A stretch of 41,246 nt of DNA, from assembly GCF_900197875.1 (NCBI RefSeq), contig NZ_FZMO01000335.1, forward strand, positions 1 through 41,246. Direction: 5' to 3'. Position numbers and translations under genes: made by a program. The notes under the pieces were generated by a model. That model was not told the DNA's origin and made no database searches. It saw nothing but the letters and a program-made list of their open reading frames with translations. The DNA is from Frankia canadensis. Lineage in GTDB: Bacteria > Actinomycetota > Actinomycetes > Frankiales > Frankiaceae. Position 1 is the first letter of the stretch. The number at the start of each line of letters is the position of its first letter. Shown here piece after piece: positions 17,082-24,144 of this stretch.

Positions 17082-18809
17082 TCAGTGCGTGAGGAGCTGG
17101 TCGAAGGACGCGCCCGCAAGCCAGTCGCGGCTGATCTTCGCGTGGTCCGGCTCGGCGATGGCCGGCGCCAGGCGCCGCCACAGGGCCTCGACGCGGTGGC
17201 GCGCCTCGGTGAGGTAGACGTCCGCGAGCCCCTGGCTGGCACCGCCGTCGTCGCTGGCCAGGTGGCTGGCCCGGGCCAGCGTCACCGCCGCCGTGTACAG
17301 CTCGCTCGCGATCCGGCTGATCAGGACGAGCGACTGCTCGTGCAGGGCGAGCTCCCGCGGGTCCGGGTAGCGGCGGACGAGCTGCCGGGTCGCGGCGGCG
17401 AACCGCCGGGTCTCCTCGCCCAGCGCGCCGAGATGCTCGAGGTTCGCCGGGGAGAGGTCGGCCGACGCGGCGAAGGCGAGCGTGTCCTCGCCGCCGGTCG
17501 CGGCGGAGCCGATCCGGTCCGCCTCGGGCCCGTAGAAGCGCGCCAGGTACTGCCGGCCGGTGATGTTGTCGACCTGGAAGTCGACGTTGCCGATCGTCCG
17601 GATCAGGCGGGCGTCCCGGAAGAACCGCTCCACCGGCAGCGGCTGCGCGCCGCGGCGGCGCTTGCTGCGCGCCGTCTCGATCCCCTCGCCGCCCAGCAGC
17701 GACACCGTCTGGTCCACGATCCGCCAGTTCGCGGCGCGGGAGACGTTCATCGACCAGACCAGCTCGAACCAGCGGTCAGCCAGGCCCGGCCCGATCAGCG
17801 ACCACTGCAGGACGCTCTCGGTCGCGAAGACGTCGGCGAGTGACGTCGCCACGATCCGCTGGATCAGGTCGTACTCGCCGAGGTTGCGGCCGTCGATGAA
17901 GCGTCGCGACACGAACTCCCGGGACCACTGCAGGCACAGCCGCCCGATGGCGAGCGCCGGCCCCGAGGTGCTGTACATGCGCCCGACGATGCCCATCGCG
18001 CGAGTCTGCGGCGCGGCCTGCGGGTTCTCCTCGCCGACCAGCAGGACGTGCTCGCGGGGGACCCGGAGGTTGTCGAAGGTGAGCGCCCCGACCGGCAGTC
18101 CCTTGGCGCCGACGAACTCGTGCGCCTGCACGGTCAGCCCCGGCTGGCGGGTGTCCGCGAAGAAGACCGCGATGCGCGGCTCCCCCTCTCCGGTCGCCGC
18201 CAGCCCCGTCACGGCCACCAACTCGGCGAGCGGGCCGTTGCCGATGAACGTCTTGTGGCCGCGCAGCAGGTAGGCCGAGCCGTCCTCGGTCAGATATCCG
18301 GTCAGCGCCGGCCGGCTGTTGTTCTGCCCGATCAGTTCCGTGTCCGCCCAGCCGCCGATCGCGCGCTCGGTGATGCGCTGCTCCAGCAGGTCGCGCACGG
18401 CGCCGGCCGGCAGGGACCGGGCGAGCTCGAACGGTGCGACCCCGTTCTGGACTCCCAGCAGCTGGCCCACCGGCGCCGACCAGCTCACCGCCCGGGTGAC
18501 GACGCGAAACGCGCCGTACGCCGACAGGTCGTGGCCGCCGATCTCGGCGGACTGGCGCAGCGACAGGAAGCCCCGCTCGCGCAGCTCCTCAACGAAGCCG
18601 TCGGGGAGCGCGGCCGTCCCGTCGACCTCCTCCGGGTCGATCCGCGCCTCGACGAACGCCCCGACCCGCTCGACGATCTCGTCCGCCCGGCGCCGCTGCA
18701 CCGGATCCTCCGCCGGGAAGGGCGCCACCCGATCCCACCGCAGCCGGCCGGAGTCGAGGCTCGCGACAAAGCTCCGCCCGCCGGTCGCGGGCGTGGATGT
18801 CGAACTCAT
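17082..18809 (-). CDS. Acyl-CoA dehydrogenase family protein, atypical active site
   Basis: 575 residues, longer than the ~380 of standard acyl-CoA dehydrogenases, like the two-part VLCAD/ACAD9 architecture. The N-terminal helical domain and beta domain are recognisable (GGHDLSAYGAF, TELIGQNNSRPAL, LRGHKTFIGNG, TFDNLRVPREHVL). The FAD-contacting C-terminal helices carry LLGGEGIETA and the VERFFRDARLIRTIGN segment. In typical members that segment continues as EGTNDI with the catalytic glutamate; here it reads IGNVDFQVDN, so the glutamate is absent at that place. The start has AAGGAG 7 bp upstream. The stop lies 12 bp past the convergent TetR gene. It could be an acyl-CoA dehydrogenase using another base, or a non-dehydrogenase flavoprotein of the fold; neighbouring organosulfur genes make the latter worth considering. 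Confidence 0.8.
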   Translation of the reverse strand: MSSTSTPATGGRSFVASLDSGRLRWDRVAPFPAEDPVQRRRADEIVERVGAFVEARIDPEEVDGTAALPDGFVEELRERGFLSLRQSAEIGGHDLSAYGAFRVVTRAVSWSAPVGQLLGVQNGVAPFELARSLPAGAVRDLLEQRITERAIGGWADTELIGQNNSRPALTGYLTEDGSAYLLRGHKTFIGNGPLAELVAVTGLAATGEGEPRIAVFFADTRQPGLTVQAHEFVGAKGLPVGALTFDNLRVPREHVLLVGEENPQAAPQTRAMGIVGRMYSTSGPALAIGRLCLQWSREFVSRRFIDGRNLGEYDLIQRIVATSLADVFATESVLQWSLIGPGLADRWFELVWSMNVSRAANWRIVDQTVSLLGGEGIETARSKRRRGAQPLPVERFFRDARLIRTIGNVDFQVDNITGRQYLARFYGPEADRIGSAATGGEDTLAFAASADLSPANLEHLGALGEETRRFAAATRQLVRRYPDPRELALHEQSLVLISRIASELYTAAVTLARASHLASDDGGASQGLADVYLTEARHRVEALWRRLAPAIAEPDHAKISRDWLAGASFDQLLTH

Positions 18810-19253
18810 GGATCAGCTCCTTGTCGTCAGCTTCATCGCCACGAATTCCGGCGAGGACCAGGACGCGCCCGAACGAACCGGACACCAGGAGATGAAAGAG
18901 CCGCCTCACATGGTCCACACGATTCGCAGACCATCGACGCGCTACAGGGCGGCTCCTGCGCCCGATATCGGAGAATAGCGACGGGGTACCCCCTACAGCC
19001 AACCCCGACGAACCCCTGTCCGCGACGGCCGGCGGCCCGGCCTCGAACCCCACCACCGAGCCAGCTGGCCAGCGAAATATTCGAGCAACAATGTGGTCGC
19101 GGCGCTGAAGCCAGCAGGGATCCGCGGTCCCGGCCGCCAGACCGTGGCCGACACGCCGGGCCCGGCGGTGCCCTTCGCCCGCCCGCGGCGATGACAGGCT
19201 GGGTCGCTGTCAGGAACGTGATATTCGGAGAACCTCAGCACCGCGAGGGAATT
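18810..19253. promoter_or_regulatory. Divergent intergenic region with two 10-bp palindromes
   Basis: 444 bp between the minus-strand ACAD-like gene and the plus-strand hydrolase, with no supportable gene. CCGATATCGG at 18962-18971 and GGGGTACCCC at 18983-18992 are perfect palindromes only 11 bp apart, and CGAAATATTCG lies at 19073-19083. They are candidate operators. No promoter could be assigned with confidence. Confidence 0.45.
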
Positions 19254-20144
19254 GTGACCACCTCTATTGCCGGATTCACCTACCGTCGGATCGCCGTCGG
19301 AGACGTGACGCTCAACGTGGCGATCGGCGGCGCCGGCACGCCGGTCCTTCTGTTGCATGGATTCCCGCAGACGCACCTCGCGTGGCGGCACGTGGCCGCC
19401 GATCTCGCCGCCAACCATCTGGTCGTCTGCCCCGACCTGCGCGGCTACGGGGACAGCGACAAACCGGCCGACGACGCGGAGCACACCGTCTACAGCAAGC
19501 GCACCATGGCCGCCGACGTCGTCACGCTCATGCGCCAGCTCGGCCACCACCGGTTCGCCGTCGCCGGCCACGACCGCGGCGCCGGCGTCGCCTTCCGCGC
19601 CGCGCTGGACCATCCGGACGCCGTGAGTCATCTCGCCGTCCTCGGGGTCATCCCCTACGGCGACCTGTGGAGCACCCTGAGCTACCAGGCGGACGCCTTC
19701 CTCTTCCACCTGCACCTGATGGCCCATCCGGCCCCGTTCCCGGAACAGGTCATCGCCAGCGACCCGGACCTGTACTTCGGCTACTTCCTGGACACGTGGA
19801 TCACCGATCCGGAGGCGATTCCCGCCGACGTGCGCGCCGCCTACCTCGCCGCCGCCCGCCGGCCCGAGGCGATCGCGGCTGTCTGCGGCGACTACCGGTC
19901 GGGAGCGTTCGTCGACGGCCTGCATGACCTGGCCGACCGCGCCCAGAACCGGCAGCTGGCGATGCCGGTCGTCGCCGTGGTCAACGACCTGGGCCAGACC
20001 CCGCCGGTCTTCGACTTCGAGGCGGTGTGGAAGTCCTGGGCCCCACGGCTGCGGACCGTCGTCCTCGACGGCGGCCACCTGCTCCCCGAGGACCGGCCCG
20101 GCGAGGTCACAGCGGCGCTGCGCAGCCTCGTCACCAGTCCCTGA
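19254..20144 (+). CDS. Alpha/beta-hydrolase, haloacetate dehalogenase / epoxide hydrolase-like
   Basis: 296 residues, full length for the family. It has an oxyanion-region HGFPQTHLAWRHVA, DLRGYGDSDKP, nucleophile elbow GHDRGA with an aspartate nucleophile, and a late GGHLLPEDRP histidine. An Asp nucleophile points to dehalogenase or epoxide-hydrolase chemistry rather than a serine esterase. Compared with fluoroacetate dehalogenases the first arginine after the nucleophile is kept. The second (four residues after the nucleophile) is Gly, and the halide-binding His-Trp pair reads His-Leu, so fluoroacetate is unlikely. Start: GTG 19254 with GAGGGA upstream; an in-frame ATG at 19191 is an alternative. 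It is divergent from the acyl-CoA-dehydrogenase-like gene, and substrate is unknown. Confidence 0.85.
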   Translation: MTTSIAGFTYRRIAVGDVTLNVAIGGAGTPVLLLHGFPQTHLAWRHVAADLAANHLVVCPDLRGYGDSDKPADDAEHTVYSKRTMAADVVTLMRQLGHHRFAVAGHDRGAGVAFRAALDHPDAVSHLAVLGVIPYGDLWSTLSYQADAFLFHLHLMAHPAPFPEQVIASDPDLYFGYFLDTWITDPEAIPADVRAAYLAAARRPEAIAAVCGDYRSGAFVDGLHDLADRAQNRQLAMPVVAVVNDLGQTPPVFDFEAVWKSWAPRLRTVVLDGGHLLPEDRPGEVTAALRSLVTSP

Positions 20145-20362
20145 CGGCGGCCCCCGGTCGACCCTCACGGCCTTCTTCTCGCACCGCGCTCGCACGGCCA
20201 TCCAGTCCTGTTCCAGAACGGCTCGAACGCTCGGCGGCACCGGGGATCGGCCGGTTGGAGCCAGCTTGGAACAGGCCTGGAGACGTCGGCACGACCGTGT
20301 CTCGCGTCATGTCCGGTCGGAACCCCTGCGGTCCCGCCGTCGCGCACGCGAGGAGAACAGCC

Positions 20363-21199
20363 GTGACGATGCTCGAGACAGCACCGCTGTCCGATCCGTA
20401 TCCCAACAAGTGCTACCTGCCCTTCATTCTCTATCCGCCCGGCATGCACCGGGTCACGGGCGGGGTCGAGTGGCTGGAAGGCCACGTCGACCTGCAGCGG
20501 GCCGGGTCCGACTTCGTGCTCTACCTCGGCGTCCCCTTCTGCCGGACCCGGTGCAAGTCGTGCCCCTACTTCGCGAGCCTGCTCTCGGAGAACGACACCC
20601 GTGGCCGGGAGGAGCGCTACGTCGACGCGCTGATCGCCGATCTGCGGCACTGGGCGCGGTACCGCAGGTTCGGCACCGGCCTGGTCCGCACCATCTTCAT
20701 CGGCGGCGGCACGGGCAGCATCCTGAAGACGGCGAACCTGCGGCGCCTGGTCGACGCGGTCTACTCGTCGTTCCAGGTCGCCGACGACGCGGAGTTCACC
20801 CTCGAGGGCAACGCCCGCGACTTCGACGAGGAGAAGATCGACTACGTCGTCCGGTCACAGATCAACCGGCTGAGCCTCGGCGTCCAGTCGTTCCAGCCGG
20901 AGATCCTCGGCGTGATCGGCTCGCCGCACGCCGCGCAGGACAGCGCCCGGGTCATCCGGGAGTTCCAGGCTCGGGGCTTCACGCCGCATGACATCTGGGC
21001 CGTCTGGGTCGACGTCAACGCCTGGCGAACCTGGGACGACGGCATCGAGAGCAGCCGCCTGAACGGCCGCTTCACGGTCGGGTCCACGATCGGGCTCACC
21101 CGCCGGGGCGGCGATCCGGTGGAGGGCGCTCATCCGCGCGTCCCGCCGACCGGCCCCGGCCGCCGGCGGACGTGTGCGAGAATGACCGTGCACACATAA
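20363..21199 (+). pseudogene. Chimeric gene: HemW-like radical SAM N-terminus joined to an SRPBCC fragment
   Basis: Open frame of 278 codons from GTG 20363 (AGGAG at 20351-20355). Up to about codon 212 it is a HemW/coproporphyrinogen-dehydrogenase-like radical SAM protein: Cys60, Cys64 and Cys67 form the CxxxCxxC cluster motif, with FIGGGTGSIL and RLSLGVQSFQPEIL typical of the family. Where HemW proteins continue with the LIYGLPGQT segment, the frame switches to IWAVWVDVNAWRTWDDGIES, the start of a polyketide-cyclase/SRPBCC domain. That in turn breaks off after about 40 residues into unrelated sequence. The rest of the radical SAM barrel and the HemW C-terminus are missing. An intact SRPBCC gene and a MarR gene follow. 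The join is in frame and may be expressed, but neither part is complete, so loss of function is likely. Confidence 0.75.
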
Positions 21200-21250
21200 T
21201 CCGTGCGTAGATAATCCACCATCCAGCGAAGACGATCCTGGGAGAACGAG

Positions 21251-21688
21251 ATGTGGGCAACGGAGCACAGCGCGGTCGCCGACGTGGAGCCGCAGGCCGT
21301 CTGGGCCGCCCTGCGCGACCTGCACTCCGGGGTGAAGCTGAGCGAGCGCAGTGACACCTTCGAGCTGCACGGCCCCTTCGCGGTGGGCACCGAGCTGTCG
21401 GTCACCCCGCAGGGCCAGGACACCTTCCGGTCCACCATCGTGGAGCTGACCGAGCCGCAGGTGTACGCCGACCGCACCACCTTCAACGGGCTGACCCTGC
21501 TGTTCCGGCACACCCTGACCCCCGAGGGCCCGGGCCGGACCAGGGTCACCCACCGCCTGGAGATCGACGGGGCCGAGGCGGACCAGGTCGGTCCCGAGAT
21601 GGGCCCGCAGATCAGCACGGACTTCCCGGACACCTTGGACGAGCTGTTCGACGCCGCCCGCCGCCAGGCGACGACCGGGGCGGCGTGA
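21251..21688 (+). CDS. SRPBCC (START-like / polyketide cyclase-like) family protein
   Basis: 145 residues, complete for a single START-like domain. The first helix segment is AVADVEPQAVWAALRDLHSG, followed by alternating strands (FELHGPFAVGTELSVTPQG, TFRSTIVELTEPQVYADRT, LLFRHTLTPEGPGRTRVTHR) and a long C-terminal helix ending DTLDELFDAARRQ. These proteins bind small hydrophobic ligands in a helix-grip cavity; many in this group have no known function. The gene lies 51 bp after the radical-SAM chimera and 16 bp before a MarR gene, with which it is probably co-transcribed. Confidence 0.85.
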   Translation: MWATEHSAVADVEPQAVWAALRDLHSGVKLSERSDTFELHGPFAVGTELSVTPQGQDTFRSTIVELTEPQVYADRTTFNGLTLLFRHTLTPEGPGRTRVTHRLEIDGAEADQVGPEMGPQISTDFPDTLDELFDAARRQATTGAA

Positions 21689-21704
21689 TCCCGGGCAGGC
21701 CGGC

Positions 21705-22241
21705 ATGAGCCCGGAGACGAGGATCGCCGGCGGCCCGGACGACAGCCCCGGCTTCCTGCTCTGGCGGCTCACGCTGCGCTGGCAGCGGGCACTCACGGAC
21801 GTGCTGGCGCCACTGGAGCTCACCCACGTCCAGTTCGTGCTGCTCGCCTGCACCTGGTGGCTGGGCGAGCAGGGCGAGCGGCCGCACCAGGTCGCGATCG
21901 CCGCCCAGGCCGGCACGGACGTCCGGATGACCTCGGAGGTCCTGCGGCGGCTGGAGGCTCGCGGGCTGGTGCAGCGCGTCATGGACGTCCGTGACACCCG
22001 GGCCAGGGTCATCTCGGTGACCAGCGATGGCGCGGCGCTCGCGCGGCGCGCCATCACCGTGGTGGATCAGGCCGACGCCGACTTCTTCGCCGGCGTCTCA
22101 CCGTCCTTCGTCAGCCAGATGCGCCGGCTGGCGGCCTACACCCGCGCGGCGGGTCCGGCCACGGCCGGTGCCGGCCAGCACGCCCCACACCCGGCCGCGT
22201 CGCAGGTCGCCCCACTGGGCGCGGCCTCGCATGAGGCCTGA
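21705..22241 (+). CDS. MarR family transcriptional regulator
   Basis: 178 residues. The winged helix is visible in LTHVQFVLLACTWWLGEQGE, PHQVAIAAQAGTDVRMTSEV, LRRLEARGLVQRVMDVRDTR and ARVISVTSDGAALARRA. The Asp-Arg-type wing is intact, and helices flank it for dimerisation. It lies 16 bp after the SRPBCC gene. SRPBCC-MarR pairs are common, and MarR proteins often control their own operon, but no clear palindrome was seen upstream. The C-terminal 25 residues are Ala/Pro-rich and probably disordered. Confidence 0.88.
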   Translation: MSPETRIAGGPDDSPGFLLWRLTLRWQRALTDVLAPLELTHVQFVLLACTWWLGEQGERPHQVAIAAQAGTDVRMTSEVLRRLEARGLVQRVMDVRDTRARVISVTSDGAALARRAITVVDQADADFFAGVSPSFVSQMRRLAAYTRAAGPATAGAGQHAPHPAASQVAPLGAASHEA

Positions 22242-22307
22242 CGTGCCAGACCCGTTCGAGACCCGGTTGGGGGGCCGGGGACAGGAGCGAACCGGAGGAG
22301 CGGACCG

Positions 22308-22694
22308 GTGAACGCGGTGAGTCCCACTGGAAAGGTGGCTGTCGTCACGGGAGGCTCCGGAGCGGTCGGCTCGGCGATCTGCCACCGCCTGGCCGTCGAC
22401 GGACACCGTGTCGTGATCGGGTTCAACACGGGTGAGCAGGCGGCAACCCCACGCGGCATCACCGTGAACTCGCTGCGGATCGGGTCGATGGCTCCCGTCA
22501 CCCTCCCGCCGGCGCAGCCCCCGCGGCGGCCGGAACCCGAGGCGCCGCTCGGACCGTTCCAGCGGCCCGGGCAGCCGCAGGACGTCGCGGATGTCGTGTC
22601 GTTCCTGGTCAGCGATGCCGCCAGGTGGGTCACCGGCCAGATCATCGCGGTCGACGGCGCAGCCGTGACCGGCTCACCGGTCAGGCCCGGATGA
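22308..22694 (+). pseudogene. SDR family gene with the catalytic middle deleted
   Basis: Open frame of 128 codons from GTG 22308, with GGAGGAG about 8 bp upstream. The first 45 residues are a classical SDR N-terminus (KVAVVTGGSGAVGSAICHRL, VIGFNTGEQAA). The next residue jumps to the C-terminal SDR block (RGITVNSLRIGSM, then GQPQDVADVVSFLVSDAARW and VTGQIIAVDGA). About 110 residues containing NNAG, the catalytic Ser and YxxxK are absent. The ends and the reading frame are intact, so this is an in-frame internal deletion. It cannot be an active oxidoreductase; whether the mini-protein is made is unknown. Confidence 0.8.
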
Positions 22695-22721
22695 GCCGGG
22701 TGTCCACCTCGCCGATGGCCT

Positions 22722-23930
22722 CTAGAAGAAGCCCTGGTTGGGCAGCGGGGTGCCGAGCAGTGCGTACCGACCCACCGCGACGGCCTTGAGGGTCTTCGGA
22801 TTGTGGGCGGCGATCGCGCGGATGTTGCGCCAGTGCCGGTCCAGGTGGGCGCCGCGGCGGACCAGCGAGCCGCCGCCGATGTCGAACAGTTCCGAGGCCG
22901 CGCGGTTGGCGAGCTCGTCGATGACGACCTTGGCCTTCGCGTTGAGCAGCGACGCGCGCAGCGAGAGCTCGGGCTCCTCGGCGGCGCCGTGTGCGGCGTA
23001 GGCGTCCCGCAGCGCCGCCGCGGCGGTCAGGACGAGGGCCTCGGCGGCGAAGGCCTGGCTGTGCAGCAGCCCGACGCTGTACTGGACGATCGGGTCCTCG
23101 GCCGGAACGTCGGCGGTCGCGTGGTAAAACGCACGCGACCTGCTGTGGACCTGCTCGACGGCATCGCTGGCCACCCGCCGCAGGATGCCGGCGATCATCG
23201 CGTTCAGCTGGATGTGGAAGAAGGTCGCGGGATACGGGAGGCCGTCGCCGGCGGACGCGCCCGTGCCGAAGTAGTCGTCGGGACCGACGGCGACGTCGTC
23301 GAAGGTCACCGTGCCGCTGCCGGTGAAGCGCTGACCGAAGCCGTCCCAGTCGCCCGGCCGGTGCACGCCCGGCCGGTCACCGGGAATGATCAGCTGGGCC
23401 TTCTCGCCGTCGAGGTCGGTAGCGCCGATGACCAGCCAGTCCATGTACAGACTGCCGGTGGTGTAGTGCTTCGTCCCGTTCAGGCGCGGGCCGTGTGGTG
23501 TCCGGGTGATGCTGGTCTGATAGGGCGCGTCGGTCGCGCCGGCCTTCGCGCCGAGTTCGGTCGACGCCGCGCCGATCAGCTCGCCCCGCGCGACCCGTTC
23601 CCGCCACCGCGCGTTCACCGGGCCGGTCCCGCGCAGCAGGTTCTCCACGACGCCGAAGTGGCTGCGCAGAATGTGCGCGACATTGGAGTCGGCGGCGCCC
23701 AGCTCGATGAACAGCTCGAAGAGCTCGACCAGTGAGGCGCCGCCGCCACCCTGCGCGACCGGCAGCCGGATCGCACCAAGCCGGGCACGCCGGACGGCGT
23801 CGATCGCCGCGAAGGGCGGCTCGTCGCGCTCATCGCGTTCGACGGCCCCCGCGGCGATGTGGTCGATCAGCTCCCGCAGGCGCGGTGAGCCGTAGGTGAC
23901 GGCTGTGGTGAGGTCGGCAAGGTCGGTCAT
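22722..23930 (-). CDS. DszC/SfnB-like flavin-dependent monooxygenase of acyl-CoA dehydrogenase fold
   Basis: 402 residues. The acyl-CoA-dehydrogenase fold is clear (RLGAIRLPVAQGGGGASLVE, ELGAADSNVAHILRSHFGVV, RLNGTKHYTTGSLYMDWLVI, VTFDDVAVGPDDYFGTG). The C-terminus DRHWRNIRAIAAHNPKTLKA is the hallmark of the DszC/SfnB branch, which uses reduced flavin and O2 to oxidise organosulfur compounds rather than dehydrogenating acyl-CoA. The start ATG 23930 has AGGGG just upstream; an earlier ATG at 23954 would place that site inside the coding region. It is divergent from an LLM monooxygenase across an operator-like inverted repeat. A role in sulfur acquisition from sulfones or thiophene-type compounds is inferred; substrate not known. 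Confidence 0.87.
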   Translation of the reverse strand: MTDLADLTTAVTYGSPRLRELIDHIAAGAVERDERDEPPFAAIDAVRRARLGAIRLPVAQGGGGASLVELFELFIELGAADSNVAHILRSHFGVVENLLRGTGPVNARWRERVARGELIGAASTELGAKAGATDAPYQTSITRTPHGPRLNGTKHYTTGSLYMDWLVIGATDLDGEKAQLIIPGDRPGVHRPGDWDGFGQRFTGSGTVTFDDVAVGPDDYFGTGASAGDGLPYPATFFHIQLNAMIAGILRRVASDAVEQVHSRSRAFYHATADVPAEDPIVQYSVGLLHSQAFAAEALVLTAAAALRDAYAAHGAAEEPELSLRASLLNAKAKVVIDELANRAASELFDIGGGSLVRRGAHLDRHWRNIRAIAAHNPKTLKAVAVGRYALLGTPLPNQGFF

Positions 23931-23961
23931 CAGGGCCCCTTTTCGGCGTGGCAACCCAGTC

Positions 23962-23986
23962 TTGATCCCGCGGCGGGCGGGATCAA
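23962..23986. promoter_or_regulatory. Perfect 10-bp inverted repeat between divergent monooxygenase genes
   Basis: TTGATCCCGC (23962-23971) and GCGGGATCAA (23977-23986) flank a 5-nt loop. They lie 31 bp upstream of the DszC/SfnB-like start and 158 bp upstream of the LLM start. Placement between two divergent sulfur-type genes and perfect symmetry suggest a shared operator; it could also form a leader hairpin. Confidence 0.6.
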
Positions 23987-24144
23987 CACGGTCCGGCTAA
24001 CGCCTTGGGACGGCATGCGCTTACCTGTCGCGCCGCACCGACACCGGCCCGACGCGCTGCGTCGCCGACCACGAAGAGGCGCTTCAGGGAACCGGTAGCC
24101 GTTCCTCCTTCCTTGGCGCGACGGCTGCACCAAAGGATGCAGGG

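Noticed and set aside
18910-18978. Short plus-strand ORF (22 codons) starting MVHTIRR
   Set aside because: It has no Cys run and no HVDL motif, and ends amid palindromes; an expressed leader is not supported.
20470-20500. HVDL motif resembling a leader peptide
   Set aside because: It lies inside the radical SAM coding frame with no short ORF, ribosome site or Cys codons behind it.
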